The notes: generated from the sequence alone by a model not told the origin. A stretch of 49,177 nt of DNA from Deltaproteobacteria bacterium (GCA_017302835.1 JAFLCC010000007.1:143870-193046); one strand, 5' to 3'; numbered from the stretch's first letter, positions 1 to 8,243 are shown. Numbers and translations: made by a program.

Positions 1-912
1 TGGACTGAACACACTGACTTCTTAAATGAAAAAACTAATTGTGATATTGATAGTTTATATTTTGAACAAACGTCAAACGCTTGTAGCTTTGATATCACCA
101 CCTGCGTTCCAGAACATGTAAAAAAATTCCAAGATTCGAAACCTCTCATTGAAGGCCCAAATTGTTGGAATCTGTCACTTGTTATCACTGAAATTATTCC
201 CGTCTTGCGCTATACTTCGCCAAACGAAATGTCTTACTATATGAGATCGCCCTTATGTCGCCAAATTTCTGATCAAGACCAGAAACAACCAGGAGATATT
301 GGCGCCATCAGAACTATAAAGAATCAAAAAATTACCGAGTATCACGGTTTTATTTACATTTCTGATAAAATTTCCTATTCTAAAAATGGGTATCAAACGA
401 CGAATGGTTACAGTTTACAAAGCTTAGATTCGATATTTAAACTCTATGATGTTCCAAACAAAAAGCAGTGCAGAAAAAATGAGATCTCAGTTAACACTAA
501 ATGTTCTTTTGCCGTCTCTTATTTTCGTTGTTCATCATTCGAAGATTATTTAAATCATTTACCAGAGTCATCTTGGATCATAGTCAACTTTTTTATTCAA
601 TTGAAGTCGTTTGAATTATTATTGCAAGAAAAAACATTTAATAAAACGCAAATAAGCATTCAAGCTGAAAAGGACATCCTTTTTGAAATCGAGAATTTAG
701 TTCAGTTCCTTAAACTTCAGACTGATCCAAAATATTATTCTTTAAATTTAACGGATCAAAACCTAGGGTTTATTTTGAATAGCCTCCATTTGCGCCTTTA
801 TGGATTGTCCTATCAACTTGCCAATACTAAGGACAATCAGCTTTCAAATAAAGTTTTTGAATACATGCAGGAAATCAGAATTTTAAAATCTTCTTTTCTT
901 CTGCCTAATTAA
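1..912 (+). CDS. Partial CDS (5' end off window): unknown protein with possible NlpC/P60-like Cys-His motif
   Basis: The frame is open from base 1 to a TAA at 910-912, so this is the 3' part of a gene that starts left of the window. The TTG at 205 is only an internal codon. The translation is Cys-rich early on. It contains an N-C-W-N motif (Cys codon 163-165), a G-D-I-G-A-I-R segment, then Y-H-G-F-I-Y-I (His codon 343-345) followed by S-K-N-G-Y. That order resembles NlpC/P60-like papain-fold enzymes (catalytic Cys, then H-x-F-I-Y), but the match is by eye and the family is not assured. The C-terminal half is predicted helical without a recognisable domain. It converges on the cyclase gene 18 bp downstream. 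Function is unknown; a secreted cell-wall or peptide hydrolase is one possibility. Confidence 0.7.
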   Translation, partial: WTEHTDFLNEKTNCDIDSLYFEQTSNACSFDITTCVPEHVKKFQDSKPLIEGPNCWNLSLVITEIIPVLRYTSPNEMSYYMRSPLCRQISDQDQKQPGDIGAIRTIKNQKITEYHGFIYISDKISYSKNGYQTTNGYSLQSLDSIFKLYDVPNKKQCRKNEISVNTKCSFAVSYFRCSSFEDYLNHLPESSWIIVNFFIQLKSFELLLQEKTFNKTQISIQAEKDILFEIENLVQFLKLQTDPKYYSLNLTDQNLGFILNSLHLRLYGLSYQLANTKDNQLSNKVFEYMQEIRILKSSFLLPN

Positions 913-930
913 TTTCTGATGAGGCAAACC

Positions 931-3660
931 CTATTTCGTTTTCATGGTAAACACTCCGTCCCAGTTTTCTTCTGGGGGATTGGCAAGAAAATCTTCACAG
1001 CGATGAAGATACAGTTTTGATACTTTGTCCTCTGGCAGAATCTTTATAACTTCATTAAATGAAGAAATTGCCTTAGTGAAATCTTTTTTGAGATAACTTT
1101 GATAGGCCTCTTCAAAATATTTTAAATATCTGTATTCGTTCAAATCATGAATCTTTGCAGATTTGTTTTGTTTTTCACATATGAGTTCAAAAATCGATAC
1201 AGGTAAATTTTTTCCTTTTACTTTCACTTTATCGATCTCTCTAGCGATGAATTGATCCTTGACATCGTTGTAAGTTGTTTCACTGATAACAATCCTCACC
1301 CCGTACTCCTTGGTAATTCCTTCGAGTCTGGAGGCAAGATTCACTGAATCCCCCATAACGGTGTAATTTTGAACGATATTACTTCCCATATTCCCCACAC
1401 TCATTTCACCTGTATTGATCCCGATACCAATATCAATATGCGGTAAATTCTGTGCAGCAAATTCCTTTTGCAATTCTTTAAGTTTAACAATGCTTTCTAA
1501 AGCGCAACGACATGCTTGAACCGCATGGTTTTTATCAAAAATAGGCGCTCCAAAAAAAGCCATGACCGCATCCCCAATATATTTATCTAATGTCCCACTA
1601 TTTTTAAATACAATTTCAGTCATTGGAGTTAAATATAAGTTTAAAACCCTTGATAATTCCTCAGGAGCTAGCTTTTCAGATATGGTTGTAAAACCCCTCA
1701 CATCAGAGAAAAAAACACTCATCCGTTGTCTGCGACCACCCAGCTTCAAATTCTCATCGGATTTCAATAGTTCATCCACCACGGCTGGAGACACATATTT
1801 TGAAAATGTGGATTTTAGCTGCTTTTTCTTTTTTTCTTCGGTGAAGTACTTGTAAAAAGTAATAAATATATTACTCGTAAATAAATACAACATGATGATG
1901 AGAATTCCCGACATTACTATTTGATTTGATTTAAAAAGATAATAATCCGCAGCGAGCAACAGACTGATTAATATATTTAACGCTACAAAGGAGCTTATGG
2001 CTCCTAAGTGGGACCATATAAAAGAAAAGAGAATACCGATACCCAAAGTAAGATAGGGAAATATTTTGGCTTCAGCTGAAAAATATTTCACAAAAGATTC
2101 ATCAAATAAATTAGCCAACATCGTCAAATGAACCTCTGGACCAGGATAATTTGCTTCAAGAGGTATCGTTCTTAAGTCATAAACGCCAATGGCTGTAGCT
2201 CCAACGATTAGCGATCTTCCCTTTAAAAATTCTTTTTTGTTTACAATCTCGATGGCTGTTTCAGTTGAAGCCTTTCCATTAACAATTTGCCGATGATAGA
2301 CTTTGATCGTCTCTGAGTTTGAAAAGAATTCTTTAGCTGGTATATATGGCAAAGACATTTGAGGACCATAGTATTTAATAATCGTTCGAGCAGATGAATC
2401 TATTGGAATTTGGTATTTCAATACATTTTCAGAATCAAAAATATTGAAACTAGATATTTTTTTTTCTGTTCCTTGATCGTTTTTTCCAACAGATACTTCA
2501 GCTCGGTACTTTTTAGCCAACAAATAGGATTGCAATGCCAGAGAAGGAATATAGCTTAATCCTAACCGATTACCCGAACGATAGAAAAGTGGATACCTCC
2601 GTATGTAACCATCTCTATCTTGATTAGCCACAAAGCTTGCTGTGTAGAGGGCTTTCGTTTGTAACGTTTCTATATTCGGAGTCCAAAGTCCATACTGAGG
2701 TATGGGATTAAATAGAGATTTTTGATCCAATTTTACAACCAGATCATCGATATCTTTAGGATTTAAATCCTTAAAAATGGATTTATAGTTATTAACAACT
2801 AATTCTTTACTTTCTTTCGTTAAATCATTTCCAAACAAATAGGAATCGTCTTTTGTCAGCCAACTTTTACAATATTCAAATAGTTGTTTGCTTTGTTCAA
2901 GATCAAGAGCATTTTTTTGAAACTGATGCAGATCTGAAACATCCGTTTTTCCATAGTTTTGGAGCTTACTCTGCTCTAGACTTTTTTTGATATTATTAAA
3001 TATAGGTTGAAGGAGGTCTCCCCAGGCATAGCCCTCGAGCACATCATCTAAATCATCAATGCTCAAAATAGCATTCGGTTTCACCAACTCTGTACCTTTA
3101 GTAGATTTAAAAGCTTCATTAAAACAATAATCTTGAAATTTTCGACTGTTTTTAATGCTGTTTTCACTAAAAGTTCCAAGAATAATTCTATCTGAATATT
3201 TTTCTATTATCTTCCCAAGATTTTCATCTGCTTGCAGATTATTCTTTTCTGGCTCTGAAAAAATCACATCAAAAGCCAAACTAGCGGCATCATTTTTCAT
3301 GATATTATCAACCATCTCGGCAATCAAATCCCTACTCCAAGGCCATCGTCCAATTTCAGTTAGGGAATCATCATCAATGGAAACAAGAGCCACCGGAGCC
3401 TTTGAATTAGAATACGGCGCTATCTTATATTTTAGGTCATTGTATCTTAGATCTAAATCTGCAAATGATTCTAATAAAACTGAAGGCTTCTTAAGGTCGT
3501 CAGGAGTTTCACGATATTCATAGTAAACTTTTGTAAAGAAGAAAAAAAATAAACTTAATAAAATTCCAAAAATAAAGGGTATCTTTTCTATTTTCATTAC
3601 AAAAATCTCGGCCGAAATAAAAAAAAATAAAGCCCCTAAAAAGAGATTCCTTTTTTCCAC
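931..3660 (-). CDS. CHASE2-domain class III adenylate/guanylate cyclase with C-terminal TPR-like region
   Basis: This is a membrane signalling enzyme making a cyclic nucleotide from NTP. N-terminal hydrophobic helices (residues ~7-20 and ~28-43) are followed by a long extracytoplasmic CHASE2 sensor with the typical V-S-I-D-D-D-S-L and G-R-W-P-W-S-R motifs at ~93-110. A cluster of membrane helices follows at ~535-605, then a class III cyclase domain from ~650 to 810. Metal-binding Asp residues are visible in F-S-D-V-R-G-F and K-Y-I-G-D-A-V-M. The Lys in the latter and the Asp in V-M-G-D-S-V-N favour ATP over GTP. The last ~50 residues look like a TPR repeat. The GTG start at 3660 lacks a convincing ribosome site; an ATG at residue 22 is an alternative. 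CHASE2 cyclases sense unknown extracellular stimuli. The gene is divergent from the yihY-like gene, with a perfect palindrome between them. Confidence 0.93.
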   Translation of the reverse strand: MEKRNLFLGALFFFISAEIFVMKIEKIPFIFGILLSLFFFFFTKVYYEYRETPDDLKKPSVLLESFADLDLRYNDLKYKIAPYSNSKAPVALVSIDDDSLTEIGRWPWSRDLIAEMVDNIMKNDAASLAFDVIFSEPEKNNLQADENLGKIIEKYSDRIILGTFSENSIKNSRKFQDYCFNEAFKSTKGTELVKPNAILSIDDLDDVLEGYAWGDLLQPIFNNIKKSLEQSKLQNYGKTDVSDLHQFQKNALDLEQSKQLFEYCKSWLTKDDSYLFGNDLTKESKELVVNNYKSIFKDLNPKDIDDLVVKLDQKSLFNPIPQYGLWTPNIETLQTKALYTASFVANQDRDGYIRRYPLFYRSGNRLGLSYIPSLALQSYLLAKKYRAEVSVGKNDQGTEKKISSFNIFDSENVLKYQIPIDSSARTIIKYYGPQMSLPYIPAKEFFSNSETIKVYHRQIVNGKASTETAIEIVNKKEFLKGRSLIVGATAIGVYDLRTIPLEANYPGPEVHLTMLANLFDESFVKYFSAEAKIFPYLTLGIGILFSFIWSHLGAISSFVALNILISLLLAADYYLFKSNQIVMSGILIIMLYLFTSNIFITFYKYFTEEKKKKQLKSTFSKYVSPAVVDELLKSDENLKLGGRRQRMSVFFSDVRGFTTISEKLAPEELSRVLNLYLTPMTEIVFKNSGTLDKYIGDAVMAFFGAPIFDKNHAVQACRCALESIVKLKELQKEFAAQNLPHIDIGIGINTGEMSVGNMGSNIVQNYTVMGDSVNLASRLEGITKEYGVRIVISETTYNDVKDQFIAREIDKVKVKGKNLPVSIFELICEKQNKSAKIHDLNEYRYLKYFEEAYQSYLKKDFTKAISSFNEVIKILPEDKVSKLYLHRCEDFLANPPEENWDGVFTMKTK

Positions 3661-3666
3661 TACTTT

Positions 3667-3712
3667 AGGGCCCGTCTAGAATTAAATGTTCGTTCATTTC
3701 TAGACGGGCCCT
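3667..3712. repeat. Perfect 15-bp inverted repeat in a divergent intergenic region
   Basis: Arms 3667-3681 (AGGGCCCGTCTAGAA) and 3698-3712 are exact reverse complements separated by 16 bp. Neither side is followed by a T-run, so it is not a classical intrinsic terminator. It starts 7 bp upstream of the cyclase GTG codon and lies upstream of the divergent YihY gene. It could be an operator for both genes or a small palindromic repeat element; the sequence does not decide. Confidence 0.7.
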
Positions 3713-3787
3713 TAGGCAAGGCCAATAGCTTTAAATAAAGTATTGCCTGTCGTTCTTTCTTTTTCTAAAATTTCTTAAGAGGTATTT

Positions 3788-4600
3788 TTGCTATTTGTAA
3801 CCGTTATCAAAGATGTCATTCAAAAAGTTCGTCAGGGCGATATTCATTTAATAGCAGGATCCCTGGCTTTTACTTCTGTTTTAAGCGTGATCCCTTTTCT
3901 CGCTCTTACCTTAGTTACTTTTAAAACGATTGGTGGGTTGGATTATTTGTCACCCAAAATTGAAAGTCTTATTTTATCCTATTTTAAAGAAGCTGTTGGT
4001 GGTCAAGCGACAGAATGGGTTAAGATTGTCCTTGGTAAAATCCAAGCCAAGACTTTTGGTTCTACGGCCCTTTTTGCCTTGATGTTCACCTCTTGGCGAT
4101 TGTTTAGTGATATGGAATTAGGAATCCAAAAAATTTGGACATCTTCTCAGAAACGACCTCTTTATAAAAAATTTTTCGTCGTGTGGTTTTCAATTTTACT
4201 ATTTCCCACTTTTTTAGCTGTCTATGTAGGGTTCAGATCCTTAGCTCTCGTTAAACCCTTTGTAAAACACTACTCCTCCAGCGCCGATGGCGTCGCATTA
4301 TTTCTGATTCTTTTTTTAATTTATCTCATTTTTCCTGCAGAGAAAGTATTAAAACGAGTTGCTATTTTTTCGGCTTTTTTCGCAACATCGGGAATTATTA
4401 TTTTACAAAATTCTTTTACCTGGTTAGCTAAAGAAGCCTTCTATATGAACAAGTTCTATGGTGGTCTCGCCGCTATCCCCCTATTTTTAATATGGATTTT
4501 AGGTATTTGGCAGATTGTTCTTGTTGGAACCGCCATCGGTTCAAGTCTTCAAAAAAATATTAATAAAAACCGATTCTTATTGCCAAATTTAGTCTCCTAG
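3788..4600 (+). CDS. YihY/BrkB-family inner-membrane protein
   Basis: This 270-residue polytopic membrane protein matches the YihY/virulence factor BrkB (UPF0761) family in length and layout. An amphipathic N-terminus with S-L-A-F-T-S-V-L-S-V-I-P-F is followed by about six membrane helices. The family signature K-F-Y-G-G-L-A-A-I-P-L-F-L-I-W appears near the C-terminus (~residues 221-236). The TTG start at 3788 is supported by an AAGAGG ribosome site at 3777-3782 with a 5-nt spacer; no ATG lies nearby. Its biochemical role is not established for the family, despite old RNase BN naming. It ends 29 bp before the tRNA and is probably host backbone rather than part of the mobile element. Confidence 0.9.
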   Translation: MLFVTVIKDVIQKVRQGDIHLIAGSLAFTSVLSVIPFLALTLVTFKTIGGLDYLSPKIESLILSYFKEAVGGQATEWVKIVLGKIQAKTFGSTALFALMFTSWRLFSDMELGIQKIWTSSQKRPLYKKFFVVWFSILLFPTFLAVYVGFRSLALVKPFVKHYSSSADGVALFLILFLIYLIFPAEKVLKRVAIFSAFFATSGIIILQNSFTWLAKEAFYMNKFYGGLAAIPLFLIWILGIWQIVLVGTAIGSSLQKNINKNRFLLPNLVS

Positions 4601-4621
4601 GGCATATCTATTCTTTAATTT

Positions 4622-6397
4622 TTATTCCAGGTCGCGTAGCTCAGTTGGATAGAGCAATTGCCTTCTAAGCAATAGGTCGCACGTTCGAGTCGTGCCGCGA
4701 TCACCAAACTTACCAATATCCAAACGATGGACCGATAGATTAGAAGTCCCGAAATTATCCCCAGAAACCAGAGAAACACCGACTTCGCTTTGTTCATCTC
4801 GAACTAATTTGAGCTTGCGGCCTTCCGACCCTTTTTCATCAGGATTAGTGAAAAACCAAAACGCCAATTTATCGTGAGCCAACACAACTTGCTTAAGAGT
4901 GTTACGCACCAATCTTTTCTTCAGACCCATCGGGGCCTTATCAAAACCCTTTTCAAAATCAACAATAGTCGAGCGAATAAAATGAGCTGATTCCGAAGCA
5001 TCCACAACATCGTTTTGCATAGACTCAAACATTTTCAAAGTTTCAATGTATTGATTTTTTTGCTTTGCTATCACTTCAAGTCGTTCAGACATCATTTTCA
5101 AAACATCGGAACCAAAGTTGCCTTGTCCCTGCATCCTAAAGATGTTGGTCGCCTCTTGCTCAATAAGAGAAAGTTCTTTTTTTATACTCTCTTTTTGTTC
5201 TGAATAGTCAGTTGACGATTTAGCCGTGAGGACATTCAGCTTTTCTTGCAACTTTTTGAGGTGAGCGGAATCAACAAGGCTGTCGCGCAAATATTTAATG
5301 ACCGCACTCTCAATTACATCAGCGGATACACGCTGAACCTTACATCCATTTTTAGAACCTTTAGTTGTATGCCCATAGTATCTAAAGACAGCATTAGACC
5401 CGTGATAAGACTGTCCTACGAGGGCCTCACCGCACTCGGCGCATTTAAAAATACCTGACAGGATATAAAGGCGTGGGCTTGATCCCTGAAGTCTCGTGCG
5501 CTCAATAGATTTCCCAGTTTCAAGTTGCTCTTGAACCTTGTTGAATAAATCATCCGATACAATTGCTGGCCAAGGAGCCTTAACCACTTGATAACGATGA
5601 TGGGACTTCAATGATTCCTGATCTAGGGCCTTACGACGCTTGTTAACCTCGTGCTGTCCGTTGTAGGTGGCGTTACTAAGAAGGTATCCAAGATTTTCAA
5701 CAGTCCAATGCCGTTGGTGTGTATTTCCCTTTAAAGTCGGGACACACTTTGGTTGAATTCCAAGTTCATTCAATTTCTGAATTGTGCGAGATCTTGATCC
5801 TTGTTCTAGATACAGTTCGAAAATTCTACGAGCTACTTTTGCCTCACTCGGATTCACAACGTAAATACCTGGCTTAGTTGGATCTTTATCAAAACCCAAT
5901 ATCGGACGACCACCATTAAGCAACCCACGCATTCCACGGGCGTGAGCACCAAGCGCAACGCGCTCAGAGGTTTGCTCTCGTTCAAATTGAGCCAAGGTGA
6001 TAATTTGATAAACCATCATGCGACCAATTGAAGTACTCGTATCGAATTGTTCTTTGATGGAAAGAAATCCGGACTTATGCTTCTCAAGAAAACTAAGTAA
6101 TCCACAAAAGTCGAGCAAGTTACGAGATAAGCGAGATAAGTCAGGCACCAAGATCAAGTCGATCTTCTTACTTTTCAGATCTAGCATCATTCTTTGGTAA
6201 GCTGGTCTATTCGTGTCTTTCGCAGAAAAGCCATCATCGACATAAAAATCGACAATCTTACCCCATGATTTTTCCTGGATATTTTTGGAATCAACATAAG
6301 CTTTCAAGCGGTATCGTTGGTTGTCGAGGGAACCTTCGACAGCCGCAGCTTGTTCTTCCGTACTCACTCGAATGTACGCTCCAATTTTATGCGGCAT
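4622..6397 (-). CDS. Large serine recombinase (site-specific integrase of the element)
   Basis: This enzyme cuts and rejoins attachment sites to integrate and excise the element. The N-terminal resolvase domain (residues ~5-150) carries the catalytic Ser12 in Y-I-R-V-S-T-E-E-Q, the D-G-F-S-A motif and the L-S-R-L-S-R-N arginine motif. A recombinase domain (~165-290) follows. A zinc ribbon with C-A-E-C-G and a later G-C is at ~315-350, then a coiled coil to ~450. The ATG at 6397 has a strong GGGAGGATT ribosome site. The gene has no stop before the tRNA: its last ~26 codons are the antisense of the tRNA, and the TAA lies at 4622-4624 in host DNA. The chromosomal C-terminus is therefore a chimera, and the circular form must encode a different tail. 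It is the last gene of the minus-strand operon starting at 7254. Confidence 0.95.
   Translation of the reverse strand: MPHKIGAYIRVSTEEQAAAVEGSLDNQRYRLKAYVDSKNIQEKSWGKIVDFYVDDGFSAKDTNRPAYQRMMLDLKSKKIDLILVPDLSRLSRNLLDFCGLLSFLEKHKSGFLSIKEQFDTSTSIGRMMVYQIITLAQFEREQTSERVALGAHARGMRGLLNGGRPILGFDKDPTKPGIYVVNPSEAKVARRIFELYLEQGSRSRTIQKLNELGIQPKCVPTLKGNTHQRHWTVENLGYLLSNATYNGQHEVNKRRKALDQESLKSHHRYQVVKAPWPAIVSDDLFNKVQEQLETGKSIERTRLQGSSPRLYILSGIFKCAECGEALVGQSYHGSNAVFRYYGHTTKGSKNGCKVQRVSADVIESAVIKYLRDSLVDSAHLKKLQEKLNVLTAKSSTDYSEQKESIKKELSLIEQEATNIFRMQGQGNFGSDVLKMMSERLEVIAKQKNQYIETLKMFESMQNDVVDASESAHFIRSTIVDFEKGFDKAPMGLKKRLVRNTLKQVVLAHDKLAFWFFTNPDEKGSEGRKLKLVRDEQSEVGVSLVSGDNFGTSNLSVHRLDIGKFGDRGTTRTCDLLLRRQLLYPTELRDLE
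4630..4706 (+). tRNA. tRNA-Arg (anticodon TCT)
   Basis: A full cloverleaf folds by eye. Acceptor stem 4630-4636 pairs with 4696-4702 (one G-T wobble). The D arm is 4639-4655, the anticodon stem is 4657-4661/4669-4673, and the loop CTTCTAA has anticodon TCT at 4664-4666. The T arm is 4679-4695 with loop TTCGAGT, the discriminator is A4703, and CCA is encoded at 4704-4706. It reads AGA codons. It sits exactly at the junction between backbone and the recombinase end of the mobile element, so it is very likely the integration target. It stays intact after insertion. Confidence 0.96.
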
Positions 6398-6554
6398 CTG
6401 AATCCTCCCAACTCTCCATCTTGCGAGGTCGCCCCCGTTTTGGCTGATGAAGCATCATTTGATAAAGAATCTCAACAATTTCCTCGTTGCGGCGACGTGA
6501 GTTCAGCGACTCGTCTGCTACATATTCGACAGTGATTGGAGGCAACTGAGTCAT
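6387..6554 (-). CDS. Small basic protein with AT-hook-like motif
   Basis: The ATG at 6554 gives 55 residues, with an AAGGA ribosome site about 10 nt upstream. A TTG at 6590 overlapping the preceding stop would give 67 residues and is a possible alternative. The C-terminal K-R-G-R-P-R-K is an AT-hook-like minor-groove binding motif. It overlaps the recombinase start by 11 bp, so it is translationally coupled to the integrase. By position it could be a recombination directionality factor or accessory DNA-binding protein, but nothing in the sequence proves this. A second small protein with K-R-G-R-P-P-G lies at 27201-27407. Confidence 0.65.
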   Translation of the reverse strand: MTQLPPITVEYVADESLNSRRRNEEIVEILYQMMLHQPKRGRPRKMESWEDSDAA

Positions 6555-6586
6555 CGTTTTTGATTCCTTCTTTTTCCTACGCCTGC

Positions 6587-6841
6587 TCAACGCAGGTTCC
6601 GTTTAGATTTGGCCGCCTTCAGTTCGTCCGCAACTTCCTTCATAAGCTCAAGAAGGGTTTTGAACTGATTTGGCTTAACTCTATCAAGGGTTTTCATCAC
6701 AACCTGCACCGTCGGTCCAGGCACGCGAAAACCCATTTCGTATTGGCTGACAGTTTTCTGGGTCAACCCCAAACACTCTGCCAACTCACTTTGCGTTAAG
6801 CCAAAAGACTCTCGAATTTTCTTAAACTCTTGAGGTTTCAA
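6587..6841 (-). CDS. XRE-family helix-turn-helix regulator
   Basis: This 84-residue protein is essentially one Cro/C1-type HTH. F-K-K-I-R-E-S-F-G-L-T-Q-S-E-L-A occupies residues ~6-21, followed by L-G-L-T-Q-K-T-V-S-Q-Y-E-M-G at ~24-37, with a short helical tail. The start overlaps the upstream stop as ATGA at 6838-6841. It sits between the ribbon-helix-helix-like gene and the AT-hook gene in the recombinase operon. It is a probable repressor or regulator of integration/excision; binding target unknown. Confidence 0.88.
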   Translation of the reverse strand: MKPQEFKKIRESFGLTQSELAECLGLTQKTVSQYEMGFRVPGPTVQVVMKTLDRVKPNQFKTLLELMKEVADELKAAKSKRNLR

Positions 6842-7254
6842 CTTGCCTCCGATTCGTCAATGGTAGCATTGCTACCGTTGGGCTGTCTAGGCTTTTTAAC
6901 CTTTTTGGAGCCAGGAGTTAAGCCTGCGTTTGCAAAGAGTATTTCCCGCAAGTTATCTGGAATGAGGCCCGAATCCATAGCTCGCTTATAGGCAACCCGT
7001 AAAAGATCCACTTCGGAAACATTTCGCATATACAAAGTTTTAGTGTCCTCATCACTAAAGCTTGGGCAATGCTTTTCAAGAACGTAGCTAGCAAGCATCA
7101 CTTTTGTGATTTTAACGGCATCGGCGTTTCCATTGATGCTCTTATGCAACGAAGACAACGCTTCATCTGCCTCAATCGAAATCCGTATGAATTTTCCTGT
7201 CTCATTGTTTTCATCTTTATTTGTTTTTGTTTCCTGTTCTTTATTTTCCTTCAT
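6838..7254 (-). CDS. Hypothetical protein, possible ribbon-helix-helix DNA-binding/relaxosome accessory factor
   Basis: The ATG at 7254 has an exceptional AGGAGGTGGAGGT leader. The first ~20 residues are charged and disordered. Residues ~22-62 (F-I-R-I-S-I-E-A-D-E-A-L, then a helical stretch with K-I-T-K-V-M-L-A-S-Y-V-L) look like a ribbon-helix-helix fold. The C-terminus is basic (K-K-V-K-K-P-R-Q). It is the first gene of the recombinase operon and lies immediately downstream of the 7297-7400 nested palindrome. An oriT-binding accessory protein or autoregulator is plausible, but I do not recognise the family with certainty. Confidence 0.75.
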   Translation of the reverse strand: MKENKEQETKTNKDENNETGKFIRISIEADEALSSLHKSINGNADAVKITKVMLASYVLEKHCPSFSDEDTKTLYMRNVSEVDLLRVAYKRAMDSGLIPDNLREILFANAGLTPGSKKVKKPRQPNGSNATIDESEAS

Positions 7255-7296
7255 ACCTCCACCTCCTATTTTAATTATTATTATCTAATCTGTATT

Positions 7297-7400
7297 CCCA
7301 CCCAACTCCTCCCCCTGGTTCCTGTCCACCTTCAACCAACTACTCGTTGGGTGGGGGTGGACAGGAAGAGCTACTGCTCAAGGGGGAGGAGTTGGGTGGG
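7297..7400. repeat. 104-bp nested palindrome, candidate oriT
   Basis: The outer arms 7297-7316 and 7381-7400 are perfect 20-bp inverted repeats. Inner arms 7320-7330 (TCCTGTCCACC) and 7356-7366 are perfect 11-bp repeats, and innermost CCAAC 7336-7340 pairs with GTTGG 7346-7350. Together they can form one long cruciform in an otherwise gene-free gap of 177 bp. The gap lies between a candidate relaxase gene (7432-8238) and a candidate DNA-binding gene (start 7254). Location between transfer and integration modules and multiple nested arms fit an origin of transfer. Strand bias (C-rich left arm, G-rich right arm) is strong. A terminator or operator role is also possible; no nic site is assignable by eye. 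Confidence 0.5.
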
Positions 7401-7431
7401 TCCCATGTCTTTGATTTCTCTTCGATTTTTT

Positions 7432-8238
7432 TCATACGGCCTCGCTTTCTGCTGAGTTTCTAAATGAAATGGCTTTTTCATTTAGAGTTCTTTTAGAACT
7501 TCCCGCTGCGACGATCTGCTTTGTGACGACTTCTAAAAAAATCTGAATCGAATACTCACGCGTGCCGAACCGAATTCTCGTTTTAAGTCCCAGTGCCGTG
7601 AAATCTGGGTATTGAAAGATACCGGGAACCCGGTTCGCATCGGCAAAGGCTTTGCCTTGAAACCCACGACTGACGGCAACCTCCGTTGCAAGACTGCCGC
7701 AGGCAAAAAGGATCAAATTAATTTTTGAATAGTCCAGATACGCTAGACCAATTTTCGAATAGCGGCTTTGCGTCTTCGTGGTTTTCTCAACCTCATAAGC
7801 GCAGCGAATCACGCCAGTTGATGTTTTAAGCTCAAAAACAACATCTGGTATTCGGTGAACGCGTGCTGATCCAAGAATGTCATATGTGTCCAGCGGATTA
7901 CTCATTAGATCGTTTTCAAGCCAGTAGCGGCTAACGAGTCCGGTCTGCTGTAACGTCATCAGAAATCGGGCCGCAACCGAATCATGGTCAATGTATGCTG
8001 GCAATCTGGAAGGGCGCGCAGTTTCACCGAATATTTTTCTACGGCTCTTATGGCCTAAGAGCAGAACATTTTCTGAAGCCTGGGACCGCACAAAAAGCCC
8101 GTCTTCAGTTAGCGAACGCCAATAGCGGTAGTTTTGTGTCGGACTCATTCGACAAATAAAATCGTAGAATAAGTCTTTCGTGAGAAATCCCCAGCGCGCT
8201 GCAAACTCCAAAGCCTCCTTAGTAATTTGATCGTTCAT
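7432..8238 (-). CDS. Winged-helix plus PD-(D/E)XK protein, candidate MOBC-like relaxase / replication-relaxation family
   Basis: The ATG at 8238 (268 aa) follows GTGAGGCAG and starts 6 bp after the lipoprotein stop. An upstream ATG at 8331 would sit inside that gene and is unlikely. Residues ~5-52 form a winged-helix module (R-W-G-F-L-T, then Y-R-Y-W-R-S-L-T-E-D-G-L). Residues ~85-165 contain H85, P131-D132, E149-x-E151, K155 and R159, the order of a PD-(D/E)XK nuclease core. It resembles Replic_Relax proteins and the MobC (CloDF13-type, MOBC) relaxases, which have a restriction-endonuclease-like fold. No HUH or other canonical relaxase is present in the window, and the gene abuts the coupling-protein/lipoprotein pair and the nested palindrome. 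I infer that it is the DNA-processing enzyme of the element. Confidence 0.7.
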   Translation of the reverse strand: MNDQITKEALEFAARWGFLTKDLFYDFICRMSPTQNYRYWRSLTEDGLFVRSQASENVLLLGHKSRRKIFGETARPSRLPAYIDHDSVAARFLMTLQQTGLVSRYWLENDLMSNPLDTYDILGSARVHRIPDVVFELKTSTGVIRCAYEVEKTTKTQSRYSKIGLAYLDYSKINLILFACGSLATEVAVSRGFQGKAFADANRVPGIFQYPDFTALGLKTRIRFGTREYSIQIFLEVVTKQIVAAGSSKRTLNEKAISFRNSAESEAV

Positions 8239-8243
8239 CTGCC

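Noticed and set aside
3667-3712. Intrinsic terminator reading of the palindrome
   Set aside because: There is no T-run on either strand after the stem, and it lies between divergent gene starts.
4615-4797. Open frame of 60 codons on the minus strand across the tRNA
   Set aside because: It overlaps the tRNA and the recombinase tail and has no ribosome site; it is antisense readthrough of the tRNA.
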